Positions 52,308 through 62,397 of a stretch of 64,000 bases of DNA are shown here, piece by piece (position 1 is the first letter of the stretch; the number at the start of each line of letters is the position of its first letter). This stretch comes from Nostoc cf. commune SO-36 (GTDB taxonomy: Bacteria > Cyanobacteriota > Cyanobacteriia > Cyanobacteriales > Nostocaceae). Location: positions 6,632,501 to 6,696,500 of the forward strand of contig NZ_AP025732.1 of assembly GCF_023734775.1 (NCBI RefSeq), read 5' to 3'. A program made the translations under genes and the position numbers. The notes under the pieces were generated by a model, which did no database searches, was not told where the DNA came from, and worked only from the letters and a program-made list of their open reading frames with translations.

Positions 52308-53363
52308 ATGGTTAACACCCTACCCAAGCCAGAAATTAAAACCCCCAGCAAAGAAACTGTACTCACGCCCCGGTTTTATACTACAGATTTTGAAACCGCA
52401 GCCAACCTTGATTTGTCTGCCCAGGAAACTCAGTTGCAGGCGATGTTGACAGAAATGCGGACAGACTACAACCGCCACCATTTTGTGCGTGATGAAGCGT
52501 TTGAGCAATCTTGGGAACACATTGAGGGTGAAGCAAGACAGGCATTTATCGAGTATTTGGAACGCTCTTGCATTTCTGAGTTTTCCGGCTTCTTGCTATT
52601 CAAGGAATTATCCCGCAAGCTGAAAAATCGTAGTCCAGTGCTAGCGGAAATATTTCAACTGATGGCGCGTGATGAAGCCCGCCACGCCGGATTCCTCAAC
52701 AAAGCAATGGCTGATTTTAAACTCTCCCTTGATTTAGGGGCTGTCACCAAAACCCGCACCTATACGTTTTTCCCGATTGAGTGGGTACTTTACACCGTTT
52801 ACCTATCAGAAAAAATCGGCTACTGGCGTTACATTATTATTTTCAGGCATTTAGAAAAGCACCCGGAAAACCAGTTTTACCCCATTTTTCGCTACTTTGA
52901 GAGCTGGTGTCAGGACGAAAACCGCCACGGGGACATATTCAAAGCATTATTGCGTTCTCAGCCGCAACTCTGGAACAACTGGAAAGCCAGGCTGTGGAGT
53001 CGCTTTTTCTTGCTATCAGTATTTGCTACCCACACCCTGACAGTTCATGAACGTTCCGGGTTCTACAAATCACTGGGACTTGATGCTACAGAATTTGATC
53101 TCCAAGTTGTCCGTAATACCAATGAAACCGCAGGGCGGGCTTTTCCTGTGATGCTGAATACCGAACATCCCAAGTTTTTCCCACGTCTGCAACGCTGTGC
53201 AGCTTACAACTTGAAAATTGCAGAGATTGAGCGCAGTTCTGGGCTGAAATTGGTGAAGCTAATTCGCAAGCTACCTCTGATTGCAGCAATTGTTTGGAAT
53301 CTACTGTTACTTTACCTGATCAAACCCATTGATACTGAAGCCCTGTTGGGAACGATTCGTTAG
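52308..53363 (+). CDS. acsF: Mg-protoporphyrin IX monomethyl ester (oxidative) cyclase
   Basis: This 351-residue diiron enzyme forms the isocyclic ring E of chlorophyll using oxygen. The diiron ligand motifs are ISEFSGFLLFKELSRKLKNR, ARDEARHAGFLNKAMADF and CQDENRHGDIFKALLRS. The N-terminal VLTPRFYTTDFETAANLDLS is typical. It belongs to the chlorophyll pathway, at the thylakoid or inner membrane. Cyanobacteria often carry two forms, for high and low oxygen; which one this is cannot be told. Repeat-rich DNA follows. Confidence 0.95.
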   Translation: MVNTLPKPEIKTPSKETVLTPRFYTTDFETAANLDLSAQETQLQAMLTEMRTDYNRHHFVRDEAFEQSWEHIEGEARQAFIEYLERSCISEFSGFLLFKELSRKLKNRSPVLAEIFQLMARDEARHAGFLNKAMADFKLSLDLGAVTKTRTYTFFPIEWVLYTVYLSEKIGYWRYIIIFRHLEKHPENQFYPIFRYFESWCQDENRHGDIFKALLRSQPQLWNNWKARLWSRFFLLSVFATHTLTVHERSGFYKSLGLDATEFDLQVVRNTNETAGRAFPVMLNTEHPKFFPRLQRCAAYNLKIAEIERSSGLKLVKLIRKLPLIAAIVWNLLLLYLIKPIDTEALLGTIR

Positions 53364-53413
53364 GGACTTGCAAAAAATAAATTATATCATGTTCGGCAAA
53401 TCACTTATAGTAC

Positions 53414-53534
53414 GTCATTGCGAATGCAACGAAGTGGAATGTTCGCGGAGCGTCTCGTAGAGAAGTAATCGCAAAGGTTTGGGATTGCCGCGCTCCGTAC
53501 CCTGCGGGTTCCGCCCTTGGCGGTACGCAATGAC
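53414..53534. repeat. GTCATTGCGA-type palindrome with outer inverted arms
   Basis: GTCATTGCGAATGCAACGAA to GCGGTACGCAATGAC forms the core. Outside it, ATATCATGTTCG (near 53382) and CGAACATGATAT (near 53548) are inverted, so the palindrome seems to sit inside another inverted-repeat element. No gene. Confidence 0.65.
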
Positions 53535-53582
53535 ATAAGTATTAAGTCGAACATGATATTATCCCAAATTATTTATAGATTT

Positions 53583-53816
53583 GTAGGGGCGCAACGCCTT
53601 GCATTGGTGTCAACTTAAGCTAAAAGCCTTTTCAAATCTCGTTTCCAGCCTCTGGGCTGGAAATGCACTTCAATTGCGGCTCTGCCGCAAGTCTTGAGGC
53701 GGCAGCCCCAACGACAGGCATTCCCAGTCGGAGCAGGGGAACGAGGCAATCCTAAAAGCTTTTTCTAGACTGGTTTTTACGTTAAGTTGACACCTATGAA
53801 TGCCTTGCGCCCCTAC
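53583..53816. mobile_element. MITE nested in a GTAGGGGCGC hairpin
   Basis: The inner element 53606-53794 has 13-bp inverted ends, GGTGTCAACTTAA and TTAAGTTGACACC. It splits an outer inverted repeat with arms GTAGGGGCGCAA (53583-53594) and TTGCGCCCCTAC (53805-53816). The middle carries the GGCATTCCCAGTCGGAG type segment also found in the 26464 element. The gap 53364-53978 has no gene. Confidence 0.72.
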
Positions 53817-53978
53817 TTACGCGAACGCGGAGCATCCCTGCGGGATGGAATATTTTTTTAACTGGAAGTCCCTAATTCATAAGCAGAAGTCATAGTAACA
53901 ATTGCCACTATGATTTCTACTGAGTTCGATTTATGTGCTTGCGGTTGAGTATTTCTGAGTCTTGATTTAAATTCCCAA

Positions 53979-54497
53979 CTAAACCTTTGCTTCCAAAGAT
54001 TTGAGTAACTCGGTATTCACCCCCGACTCACGAGTTAGGGATACTTTGCCAGTGCGGGCGATTTCTCTCAAACCAAATTTTTGCAACACCTGCACGATCG
54101 CTACCATTTTACCTGGATCTCCCACAACTTCTAAGGTGAGAGAATCTTCCGCCACATCCACGACTCGCGCCCGGAAAATTTGAGACAGTTCGATTACTTC
54201 TGAGCGATTGCTGGTACTAGCATTCACCTTCAAAAGCATCAATTCCCTCTCCACGCAAGGAGTTTCGGTAATGTCCTGTACTTTAAGTACATTGACTAAC
54301 TTATACAGTTGCTTCGTAAGTTGCTCGATGACGCGATCGTCACCAGGGACAACCATCGTAATTCGGGAGACTCCTCCTTGTTCAGCAGGGCCAACAGCAA
54401 GGCTTTCGATATTAAAGCCACGACGTGCAAATAAACCAGAAATGCGGGAAAGAACACCCGCCTCATCTTCTACAAGAACTGAAAGGGTATGTTTCAT
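53979..54497 (-). CDS. ilvN: Acetolactate synthase small (regulatory) subunit
   Basis: From ATG 54497 this 172-residue subunit has the ACT domain [20 protein letters not shown], then [20 protein letters not shown], and a second domain with [15 protein letters not shown]. It binds valine and regulates the catalytic subunit in branched-chain amino acid synthesis. No catalytic subunit is in the window. A TTG upstream (54506) is less likely as the start. The gene is single and intact. Confidence 0.94.
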   Translation of the reverse strand: MKHTLSVLVEDEAGVLSRISGLFARRGFNIESLAVGPAEQGGVSRITMVVPGDDRVIEQLTKQLYKLVNVLKVQDITETPCVERELMLLKVNASTSNRSEVIELSQIFRARVVDVAEDSLTLEVVGDPGKMVAIVQVLQKFGLREIARTGKVSLTRESGVNTELLKSLEAKV

Positions 54498-54774
54498 CTT
54501 CGCCAACAGAGGCTAGAGCAGGAATTGAGTAACGCAGACACTAGCTAAGGGCTACGCTAAATGTACTACCGCACTAAAAAAGTCAGTGCGACCTTCTATT
54601 GTAAACTTAAGAGCTGCACTCTTTATATCTTTAAAAGGAATTTGGGCAAAAATCATACTGCAACCAGGAATTTCATTGATTTCATTGAAAAAATATCTTT
54701 TTGTTGGCAGATGCAGCATTTTTGTAAAGCTTTTATACTCATACTTAATAAGCCTCTAATAGGAGAAAAGTTAT

Positions 54775-55140
54775 ATGGGTTGGTTAAAAAGACTATTTGG
54801 CATGGAAAAACCTGAAAATGCAGAAGTAAATCCGACTGCACAAGCTGTACAGCAAGCTCCTAGTGCTAATGTCGCTACTGCTACGCAATCAATACCCCCA
54901 GAACGTCTGGGATTAAGCGGAGAATATGACCAAAGTGGTTTAGCCAAGCGGGTAGCGTTGGCATTTGATCAAGATCCCCAACTTGATGATGTTAATACCC
55001 TTTGGGTGGCTCAAACAGGTAGCACTGTGGTATTAAAAGGTAAAGTTCCCAGTCAAGAAATTCTCAATAAGATGATTTCTGTGGCGCGTTCAGTGAATGG
55101 TACTACAGATGTTGACACTAACCAAGCGACGATTGGCTAA
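54775..55140 (+). CDS. BON-domain protein
   Basis: This 121-residue protein has a short basic N terminus (MGWLKRLFGMEKPENAEVNP), a low-complexity linker and a BON domain, LAKRVALAFDQDPQLDDVNT, then VLKGKVPSQEILNKMISVAR. BON domains bind membranes or ligands in envelope and stress proteins. There is no signal peptide, so it is probably cytoplasmic or membrane-associated. A GGAG ribosome-binding site lies at 54760 or so. Function unknown. Confidence 0.82.
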   Translation: MGWLKRLFGMEKPENAEVNPTAQAVQQAPSANVATATQSIPPERLGLSGEYDQSGLAKRVALAFDQDPQLDDVNTLWVAQTGSTVVLKGKVPSQEILNKMISVARSVNGTTDVDTNQATIG

Positions 55141-55236
55141 GTGCTTGGCGCAATGCCTACGGCGGGCTACGCCTACGCTCCCATTGCATAATAATATTTA
55201 GGGAACAACCAATGCTTGGCGATGCCTGCGGCGGGC

Positions 55237-56151
55237 TTAACCTACGCCAAGGCATCTCTCAATCCAATCTAAAATCGCTTGGTTGACTTGTTCTGGACAT
55301 TCATCATGGGGACAATGCCCTACATCCTCCAGATTCAGTACTTCTAATTTTTGATTGTATTGGGCAAATTGACTAGCCAGGGCTGGCGGCACAAATCGGT
55401 CTTTTTGTCCCCAAATTAAAAGCATGGGAATTGTTAAGGTTGGTAATACTGTCTTGACACTGGGACTAAAATTAATGCCGATCGCAGCTTTGAACAAAGC
55501 ACTAAACGCCCTAGCCGAACCCCGGTCTTGGGGAGGGCCAGCTAAAATTTCGATCAGTTCATCGGTAATCGCCTCTGGGTTAGCGTAGGCCAAACTAGCC
55601 CAGCGACGCAGCACCCCAGGACGGCGCACGAAGTTAAACACAGGTTTAAGTATCAACGGCGAAGCGACAATATTTTTAATTGCTGTGACAAGTGGACGCA
55701 GCACAGCAGGAATAGCTTCTTGTTCTAATGACGGGTCGGGTAAACTCATCATCACCATACCCCGCACCATATCAGGGTGGGTAGCGGCTGCTGCCATAGA
55801 AATAAGTGAACCGTTGGAATTGCCTATTAATATTGCTGGTTGACGGATAAACGTTTTCCAAAAATCGTAAACCTGCTCAACCCAGAGTTCAATGCTGTAA
55901 TTAGCTGCGGCTTTTTCAGAAGCGCCAAAACCCAGCATATCTATGGCGTAAACTGTGTGATGCTCACCTAACACCTCTAAATTGTGTCGCCAATGACCAA
56001 TGGAAGCGCCAAAGCCATGTAATAGAATTAGGGGTGTTGTCTTGTGGTCATTTTGACTAGGGCGAATGTAAGTGTAGCGGGTTTGCCAGCCGCGCCAAAT
56101 CCAATCCCTTTGATTACCAACCCGTTCCTGCCAGTGTACCGTAGTGGTCAC
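55237..56151 (-). CDS. Alpha/beta hydrolase
   Basis: This 304-residue hydrolase starts at GTG 56151, with GGAGGT (about 56155-56160) upstream. The oxyanion motif LLHGFGASIGHWRHN, the nucleophile elbow GNSNGS, and the catalytic aspartate and histidine regions LIWGQKDRFVPP and DVGHCPHDECP are present. It resembles the pheophytinase/BchO-like group of cyanobacterial hydrolases, so the substrate could be an ester of a tetrapyrrole (inference). It precedes a dehydrogenase gene on the same strand. Confidence 0.88.
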   Translation of the reverse strand: MTTTVHWQERVGNQRDWIWRGWQTRYTYIRPSQNDHKTTPLILLHGFGASIGHWRHNLEVLGEHHTVYAIDMLGFGASEKAAANYSIELWVEQVYDFWKTFIRQPAILIGNSNGSLISMAAAATHPDMVRGMVMMSLPDPSLEQEAIPAVLRPLVTAIKNIVASPLILKPVFNFVRRPGVLRRWASLAYANPEAITDELIEILAGPPQDRGSARAFSALFKAAIGINFSPSVKTVLPTLTIPMLLIWGQKDRFVPPALASQFAQYNQKLEVLNLEDVGHCPHDECPEQVNQAILDWIERCLGVG

Positions 56152-56235
56152 ACTTACCTCCGATTCATCAGTGTTGAAATCCTATTATAAGAATTGGGGA
56201 TTGGGTATTCCCAGTCCCCAGTCCTTATGTCTTAT

Positions 56236-57258
56236 TTACCTAACAAATTGAGGCATAATTTCGGCGGCGGTGAATATTCCATAGATGCCGCGTTGGTGCA
56301 GTTGTCTACCAGCTTTGAGATAACCAAAGGCTGGGCCGCAGACATTGGCTGCCATGCTGGTTTCATCTCCTAGGGTAAAGGTATGGGTAGAAATCTTGCC
56401 TTCAAAGGTACGTCCTGTTACCTTCACATTGGTGCTGAGAGGCTTTTTGGGATTGCGGGTATCGACTACACCACCAACTGTAACGCGATCGCGCCCCACT
56501 ATCCCTGCTACTTCTAACATCACATCATCTGCGTGTTCCATATTTGTTAAGGTAAGCACGCCATTAGTTTTATCTAGCAGTGCTTCTACTTCCGCGTCAG
56601 TCATCGCCCTAGCAGCTTCCACTGTGTAACCAGGTATATGGCCGATGTCTTCCCGAACGGTGGCGCGGTAAGCTTCCCAGTTAGCAATTCCTACCCCAAA
56701 GGTAATTTCAACTTGATGAATTTCGGCGTAGCTTTGGGCGGCTAAAGCTGCGGCGGCTGTTAACAGTCCAGGCGTAGCACCACATCCTGTCATGTAGGTA
56801 ATCCCGGCGGCTTGCAGTTCCTCTTTCATTGCCAGGAGTTGTTCTACAGCAGTAGTGCGTTTAATTGCATCTACTAATACCCCACGCCAACCAGATTTGA
56901 TAAACTGCTTGGCGACAGTGGGAATAAAGTCATTTGGCAAGTTAGGTAAAGCTAAAAAATACCCATCTACAGGTTGAGCTATTTCGATTAAATCCTGAAT
57001 ACTTTGATTTGTTAATGTCCCAATTGGCTCTAAATAACCCACGGAACCCTGAGACTGATATGTTGCAATGGATTTTTCAGTATTTAAGCCCTCAGCAGCA
57101 TAAGCGTAGCCTTTTTGATCTGCGGCTGCGACTAAAATCATTTCTTGTTTGCCAGCAACTACCTTGGCGGCTGCTTGTCCGAGTCCGCCAAAACCCAGTA
57201 CTCCTACGCGTATAGCTGGCGAAATATTTAGAGAATTTTTGATTTGTTCAGAATTCAT
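56236..57258 (-). CDS. Saccharopine-dehydrogenase-like oxidoreductase
   Basis: From ATG 57258 the 340-residue protein has a Rossmann motif [16 protein letters not shown], followed by [12 protein letters not shown], and a C-terminal part with [20 protein letters not shown] and [20 protein letters not shown]. Cyanobacterial homologues are annotated saccharopine-dehydrogenase-like; the substrate is unknown, and lysine metabolism should not be assumed. The gap to the alpha/beta hydrolase gene is 84 bp, so they could share a transcript. Confidence 0.8.
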   Translation of the reverse strand: MNSEQIKNSLNISPAIRVGVLGFGGLGQAAAKVVAGKQEMILVAAADQKGYAYAAEGLNTEKSIATYQSQGSVGYLEPIGTLTNQSIQDLIEIAQPVDGYFLALPNLPNDFIPTVAKQFIKSGWRGVLVDAIKRTTAVEQLLAMKEELQAAGITYMTGCGATPGLLTAAAALAAQSYAEIHQVEITFGVGIANWEAYRATVREDIGHIPGYTVEAARAMTDAEVEALLDKTNGVLTLTNMEHADDVMLEVAGIVGRDRVTVGGVVDTRNPKKPLSTNVKVTGRTFEGKISTHTFTLGDETSMAANVCGPAFGYLKAGRQLHQRGIYGIFTAAEIMPQFVR

Positions 57259-57560
57259 AGTCAATTCGTTAAGTTGAATCAAAAGCCTTGAGTATTCGGC
57301 ATCTCAGCTTCCAGCTTGGAACTGGTGGCTGATGGCTGATAGCTCAAAGCTATAGAGATTAATTATGATTCATTATCCTCGATTCTTTAGCTTGATATTG
57401 CAGATATTTATCTCTAGCAACTGACAACCCAAAAGATGGCTTAAGCATACTGGCTAAACTTGATGCTCTTACAGAATAGAGTTTGTAGCGCGATGATGCA
57501 AGCACTCACCAGAAGCGATCGCTTAAAGTAGTGCATAAAGTTGTTGGCATTCTGAGCATT

Positions 57561-58058
57561 ATGAAGCGCATTTGCACTATGGTTAATATTTTTACAATCA
57601 CTTCATTATCTGCTTTTGTCTTTGCTAGCACCACTAGTTTATTGCTAGTGCAGACAGTCACAGCTAAACCAGTACAGACAAAAAAGCAAGTCAATCAACC
57701 AATACTATTTAACTCAAGATTACAAATATATCCTGCAAATAATAGCCTACCAGCAAGCCGCTTGATTACGATTGAAGGTGTTATCAAAAAGTCTAGTAAG
57801 ATGCAAATCACAGAAGCAAAACTTACAACATACGAGGAATTTGCAGCCAAAACGGGAGAATACAAATCATCGATTTCTAACAACCGAATGGTGTGGATAG
57901 TGACTGGTTTTGTCCAGGGTGAGTTGAGAATGGCTAAAGGTAGAAGTGTCTGTACTGATAACGCTAAACTTGTGGAATTAACGGATGCAGAAACTGGCGA
58001 TTCTTTTGGTAGAAGTATTTACTGTCCTCCAAACAACCAAATGAATTTCATGCCGTAA
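57561..58058 (+). CDS. Exported protein of unknown function
   Basis: From ATG 57561 (MKRICTMVNIFTITSLSAFV) a signal peptide precedes a 130-residue domain beginning near AKPVQTKKQVNQ. The domain is IEGVIKKSSKMQITEAKLTT, then MVWIVTGFVQGELRMAKGRS, with two cysteines (C and C in SVCTDNAK and IYCPPNN) that could form a disulfide. No family recognised. It is followed 47 bases later by an Uma2 gene. Confidence 0.65.
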   Translation: MKRICTMVNIFTITSLSAFVFASTTSLLLVQTVTAKPVQTKKQVNQPILFNSRLQIYPANNSLPASRLITIEGVIKKSSKMQITEAKLTTYEEFAAKTGEYKSSISNNRMVWIVTGFVQGELRMAKGRSVCTDNAKLVELTDAETGDSFGRSIYCPPNNQMNFMP

Positions 58059-58104
58059 AGTTGACTTAAAATCAAAACAACTTCCCTTCAGGAGATTGAC
58101 TTTT

Positions 58105-58710
58105 ATGACATATATCTCCCCAAAAGCTCTCACATTTGAAGATTTTATCTCCCAATACCAAGACAATCCTCGCTATGAACTAGCAGATGGAGAACTAGTT
58201 GACATGGAACCTACCGGCCCTCACGAAACGGTGAGTGGTAAACTTGCAACCCAAATTGGCATCTACCTTGTTGCAGAACAACTCCCCTGGTTTATTCCTC
58301 GCACTTGTTTAATTTATCCCTTTGCAGATACAGCTACAACTCGTCGTCCTGATATTGTGGTTCTTGATGAAACCGTTCTCGATCGTGAACCCCTTTGGGA
58401 GCGAGAACCCGTAATTACTCTTGGACGCTCAATTAAATTGGTGGTGGAAGTCGTTAGTACCAACTGGGAAACCGACTATGCAAGGAAAGTTGAGGAATAT
58501 GCGCTTTTAGGCATCCCTGAATATTGGATTGTAGATTATCGGGGATTGGGCGGTGTAGCATTTATTGGTAAACCTAAACAACCTACATTAACTATTTGTC
58601 AATTAGTTGAAGACACCTATATTCAACAACAATACCGACTAAATCAAGCAATTAATTCGCCACTGTTACCTGGGTTGCAACTTCGCTTAAATGATATTCT
58701 CCCTCGTTAA
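58105..58710 (+). CDS. Uma2-family endonuclease-like protein
   Basis: This 201-residue Uma2 (DUF820) protein reads MTYISPKALTFEDFISQYQD, RYELADGELVDMEPTGPHET, RRPDIVVLDETVLDREPLWE and KLVVEVVSTNWETDYARKVE, then YALLGIPEYWIVDYRG. All core positions are kept. It is the third Uma2 gene in the window, and they differ in subgroup. The nuclease role is inferred from fold only. A GGAG site lies before the ATG. Confidence 0.9.
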   Translation: MTYISPKALTFEDFISQYQDNPRYELADGELVDMEPTGPHETVSGKLATQIGIYLVAEQLPWFIPRTCLIYPFADTATTRRPDIVVLDETVLDREPLWEREPVITLGRSIKLVVEVVSTNWETDYARKVEEYALLGIPEYWIVDYRGLGGVAFIGKPKQPTLTICQLVEDTYIQQQYRLNQAINSPLLPGLQLRLNDILPR

Positions 58711-59010
58711 ATGCATGAGAAAGTTGAGGTGCGGCGCTGAATAGCCCGTCGTAGACATCGCCAGCTTTAACCCTATCACCATAAGTGCGTAGATGTAAAG
58801 CGGCGAATCAAGAGACATCGCCTCTACGAGAGTTATGTATATAGCAATGCAATTTTGGCAGCGAGAAGCCGTAATTATGCGCTTGGCGATCGCCTTGATT
58901 AGGAAATGAAATAACCTGTAGAAATGCAATTCAGATTTTGGGAAACCCGATCAGAGAACTGGGGAATAGAGCTAACATTGATTTATATAGCTAGATAAGA
59001 GAATTTAAAC

Positions 59011-59226
59011 ATGTTGAATGCAGTAGAGTTTCAAGCAAAGATTCAAAATGGGTTAATTCAGATTCCTGATGAGTACAAACAAGAATTTGGAGAAGGAGAT
59101 GATATTAAAGTAATTGTTTTGGTGCAGAAAAAATCATTTCCAAAAAAGGACATAATTGATGAGTTGACTGAAAATCCCGTTCAAGTGAATAGTGTACTCA
59201 GCCGTGAAGAAATTTACAGTCGCTAG
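59011..59226 (+). CDS. Antitoxin-like partner of a PIN-domain protein
   Basis: This 71-residue protein, MLNAVEFQAKIQNGLIQIPD, EYKQEFGEGDDIKVIVLVQK, fits an AbrB/MazE-type swapped-hairpin N terminus followed by a helical tail that would hold the toxin. It lies two bases before a PIN-domain gene, the standard layout of VapBC-type pairs. The tail ends NSVLSREEIYSR. Confidence 0.78.
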   Translation: MLNAVEFQAKIQNGLIQIPDEYKQEFGEGDDIKVIVLVQKKSFPKKDIIDELTENPVQVNSVLSREEIYSR

Positions 59227-59228
59227 TT

Positions 59229-59666
59229 ATGACTGATAATACATATTTTATTGATACAAATGTTTGGCTCTATCGTTTATTTGATGACAAAAAGATAGAA
59301 GTGGCAGAAAGAGACAGAAAACGTAATATTGCTATTTCAATTACGTCAAATGAAGGAATCATTATCAGTACGCAGGTTGTGAATGAGGTTTCTGCTAATT
59401 TGCTGAAAAAAGCAGCTTTTAACGAAGAGCAAATCAAAGCTGTGATTCAGTCGCTTTATCGCCGTTGCACTGTGGTAGAGTTCAACTTAAATATTTTTGA
59501 ATCTGCATCAGATATCCGCAGTCGATATAATTTCTCTTTTTGGGATGGTTTAATTGTTGCTTGTGCGCTGTCGGCAAGATCAAGTATTCTTTATTCTGAA
59601 GATATGCAGGATGGGTTAATAGTAGCTGGTCAATTAGAAATTGTGAATCCGTTTAAATTAAGGTAG
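59229..59666 (+). CDS. PIN-domain toxin-like ribonuclease
   Basis: This 145-residue PIN-domain protein has the four acidic positions: D9 in FIDTNVWLY, E53 in VVNEVSANLL, D106 in SFWDGLIVACAL, and D125 in YSEDMQDGL. These coordinate magnesium in the VapC family, which cleaves RNA. It follows the antitoxin gene with a two-base gap. The frame is complete. RNA target unknown. Confidence 0.85.
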   Translation: MTDNTYFIDTNVWLYRLFDDKKIEVAERDRKRNIAISITSNEGIIISTQVVNEVSANLLKKAAFNEEQIKAVIQSLYRRCTVVEFNLNIFESASDIRSRYNFSFWDGLIVACALSARSSILYSEDMQDGLIVAGQLEIVNPFKLR

Positions 59667-59677
59667 AGAGGTTACTT

Positions 59678-59930
59678 GAGTTGCGATCGCCTTTACAAGT
59701 GAATATTCGCTCTGGCGATTGCCTGCTTTAACCCTATCACCAGAAGTGCGATCGCATGAAGCTAGAGTATGATTATTCGGGGTGCGATCGCCTGGTTGAA
59801 CTCTATCACCAAAAGTGCGATCGCCTTTACAAGATTATGGTGTAATTCCCTACTTTAACCCTATCATCAGAAGTGCGATCGCCGAATAGCCCGTCGTAGA
59901 CATCGCATGAAGCAAGAGTATGATTATTTT
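59678..59930. repeat. HIP1-rich spaced repeat cluster
   Basis: A motif close to CTTTAACCCTATCACCAGAAG, followed by TGCGATCGC, recurs at least three times between 59700 and 59880. A fourth relative occurs at about 58765, near AATAGCCCGTCGTAGACATCGC, which also recurs at 59885. Each copy ends in or near an HIP1 octamer. No gene occupies 59667-60117. Confidence 0.65.
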
Positions 59931-60117
59931 ATTTATATACTTAAATCTGCAAGTTAACTTGATACGCCAGACGGCTACGAACATCTACGATATATTTTGT
60001 AAATCGGACATGATGCTTAACATACAATATATAGTGTTATGTCTTTTTAGTTCAAAATTTTAATAAACTACGAAGCCTTAAAAAATCACAAAGCCGATTG
60101 CAACACAACCGTATTTG

Positions 60118-62064
60118 ATGGCTAAATCAATTGTTTCAACAAAACGGCTCGGCAACCAGTTAATCAACTGGTTGCTTGAAGAAGATCGACGAGAGAAGGA
60201 AGGGCCTTACCGCAAGGAAGAACCACATCGTCAACATTCTTGGTGGCGGGTGATGTGCTTGACTGGTGTAGATTATTTCTCCACCCTTGGCTATCAACCT
60301 GGGATTGCAGCACTGGCTGCGGGCGCTCTTTCTCCTGTAGCTACCCTGATTCTAGTTTTGCTGACGCTCTTTGGAGCATTGCCAATCTATCGGCGCATTG
60401 CTGCCGAAAGCCCTCATGGTGAAGGGTCGATCGCCATGTTAGAGCGTTTGCTCCCCTGGTGGCAAGGCAAATTACTTGTGCTGTGCTTACTAGGCTTTGT
60501 GGCAACCGACTTTATTATTACCATTACCTTGTCGGCTGCTGATGCCACAGCCCATGTCATCGAAAATCCACTGACACCACTTTGGCTGCACAATCAGACG
60601 ATCGCAATCACTCTAATTTTAGTTGCATTACTTGGCGGAGTTTTCTTGAGAGGTTTCCGAGAAGCGATTGGTATTGCAGTAGTTTTGGTGGGAGCTTATT
60701 TACTGTTAAACTTCATTGTCGTTAACGTTGGTGCGTATCAAATTTTAACTCACCCAGAAGCGATCGCTAATTGGCAGACTGCACTTTTTACCCGCAATTC
60801 TAACCCTTTAATCCTCATCGGCATATCTCTCCTCATATTCCCCAAGCTAGCGCTGGGATTGTCTGGTTTTGAGACTGGTGTTACTGTTATGCCTCTAGTC
60901 AAAGGTAGCAACAACGACACTCTACACCATCCCAAGGGGCGGATTCGGAATACACGCAAGCTGCTGACCACTGCTGCTCTGATTATGAGCTTCTTTTTGC
61001 TTACCACTAGTTTTATAACCACTCTACTGATTCCAACCGCAGAATTTGCATCTGGGGGCAAAGCTAACGGACGGGCCCTTGCTTACCTAGCACATCAGCA
61101 TTTGGGTGATGGTTTTGGCACAATTTACGATTTAAGTACTATTTCTATTTTGTGGTTTGCAGGTGCATCAGCAATGGCAGGGTTGCTGAATATTGTACCT
61201 CGCTACCTACCACGCTATGGCATGGCCCCCAATTGGGCACGAGCAACACGTCCTTTAGTGTTGGTCTACACAGCGATCGCTTTTGTTGTCACAATTATTT
61301 TCAGAGCAAACGTGGAAGCCCAAGGTGGGGCTTACGCAACTGGTGTACTGGTGTTAATCACCTCAGCCGCCTTTGCCGTAACTTTATCAGCCCACCGTCA
61401 TAGCCAGAAACGGGCAAGACTTGTATTTGCCATCATCACACTGTTATTTTTATACACCACCATTGTCAATATCATCGAAAGACCAGAAGGGATTAGAATC
61501 GCTGGGTTTTTTATCGGCACGATCATTTTTACCTCCCTGGTTTCTCGTGTTTGGCGTTCAACAGAACTACGAGCAGACCGGATCGAAGTTGACGAACTTG
61601 CTGGTCAATTCCTTGCCGAAGAGAGCCAGGGAGCAATCCGACTGATTGCAAATCGGTTGAATAAGGGTGATGTTCTCGAGTATTTTTTAAAAGAGAAAGA
61701 GGTACGCGAGGATAACCATATTCCCCCCAACGATCCAATTCTTTTTTTAGAGATTCAGGTATCAGATGCTTCGGAATTTGCCGATATCATCAAAGTAAAA
61801 GGGGTGCAAGTTGGTGATTATCGCATCCTCCGGGCTGAGAGTGCCGCAGTACCCAATGCGATCGCAGCTTTACTACTCTATATTCGTGATCAAACAGGTA
61901 AGATTCCCCATGCTTACTTCGGTTGGGTTGAGGGAAACCCCATACAATACTTACTGCGTTTTATCTTGTTTGGTGAAGGTGACATTGCTGTAGTTACCCG
62001 TGAAGTACTCCGTCGGGCTGAAAAGGATCCGCATAAGCGTCCTGGGATTCATGTTGGGGGTTGA
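60118..62064 (+). CDS. APC-superfamily amino acid/polyamine-type permease
   Basis: From ATG 60118 this 648-residue protein has a soluble start ([20 protein letters not shown]), about 12 helices, and a C-terminal domain of about 160 residues ([20 protein letters not shown] to the end). The first helix carries [20 protein letters not shown], and [20 protein letters not shown] is a loop typical of the APC group in cyanobacteria. Substrate unknown; an amino acid or cation is likely by family. It stands alone. Confidence 0.88.
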   Translation: MAKSIVSTKRLGNQLINWLLEEDRREKEGPYRKEEPHRQHSWWRVMCLTGVDYFSTLGYQPGIAALAAGALSPVATLILVLLTLFGALPIYRRIAAESPHGEGSIAMLERLLPWWQGKLLVLCLLGFVATDFIITITLSAADATAHVIENPLTPLWLHNQTIAITLILVALLGGVFLRGFREAIGIAVVLVGAYLLLNFIVVNVGAYQILTHPEAIANWQTALFTRNSNPLILIGISLLIFPKLALGLSGFETGVTVMPLVKGSNNDTLHHPKGRIRNTRKLLTTAALIMSFFLLTTSFITTLLIPTAEFASGGKANGRALAYLAHQHLGDGFGTIYDLSTISILWFAGASAMAGLLNIVPRYLPRYGMAPNWARATRPLVLVYTAIAFVVTIIFRANVEAQGGAYATGVLVLITSAAFAVTLSAHRHSQKRARLVFAIITLLFLYTTIVNIIERPEGIRIAGFFIGTIIFTSLVSRVWRSTELRADRIEVDELAGQFLAEESQGAIRLIANRLNKGDVLEYFLKEKEVREDNHIPPNDPILFLEIQVSDASEFADIIKVKGVQVGDYRILRAESAAVPNAIAALLLYIRDQTGKIPHAYFGWVEGNPIQYLLRFILFGEGDIAVVTREVLRRAEKDPHKRPGIHVGG

Positions 62065-62397
62065 GATAGAGGCAAGGGGGCAGGGAGTAGGGGAGCAGGG
62101 GAGGCAGGGGAGGCAGGGGAGGCAGAAGGAGAATGACAAATGACAAAGGTGAGCATCTTGCCCGCCCATAGTCAAAGGCGGGCAAGATGCCCATCCCACA
62201 AAAATAGTAAAATCATCCCGCAAACATGCAAGGCCTATTTTTTGCAAGTTTCATCATCAAACTTTTCCCAAGGTACAAAATAGGGATGTGGTAAAATCCT
62301 GACGTAGATCATGATTCTAGGAGTATTCATAAAATAGATTTCTCTGTGATAACCTGCCAAATGTGGGGCTTAACTCTATCCCCTCCATTAATTCACG
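62065..62397. other. Gap with purine-rich repeats
   Basis: Near-tandem GGGAGGCA units and an ATGACAAATGACAAA heptad pair (62140 or so) are followed by the CCCGCC...GGCGGG hairpin near 62160-62183. No gene seen. A TATAAT-like box upstream of the sensor gene could not be fixed. Confidence 0.4.

Noticed and set aside
59011..59666. Calling the pair VapB and VapC by name
   Set aside because: The PIN protein fits VapC, but the antitoxin family could not be fixed, so I left the symbols empty.
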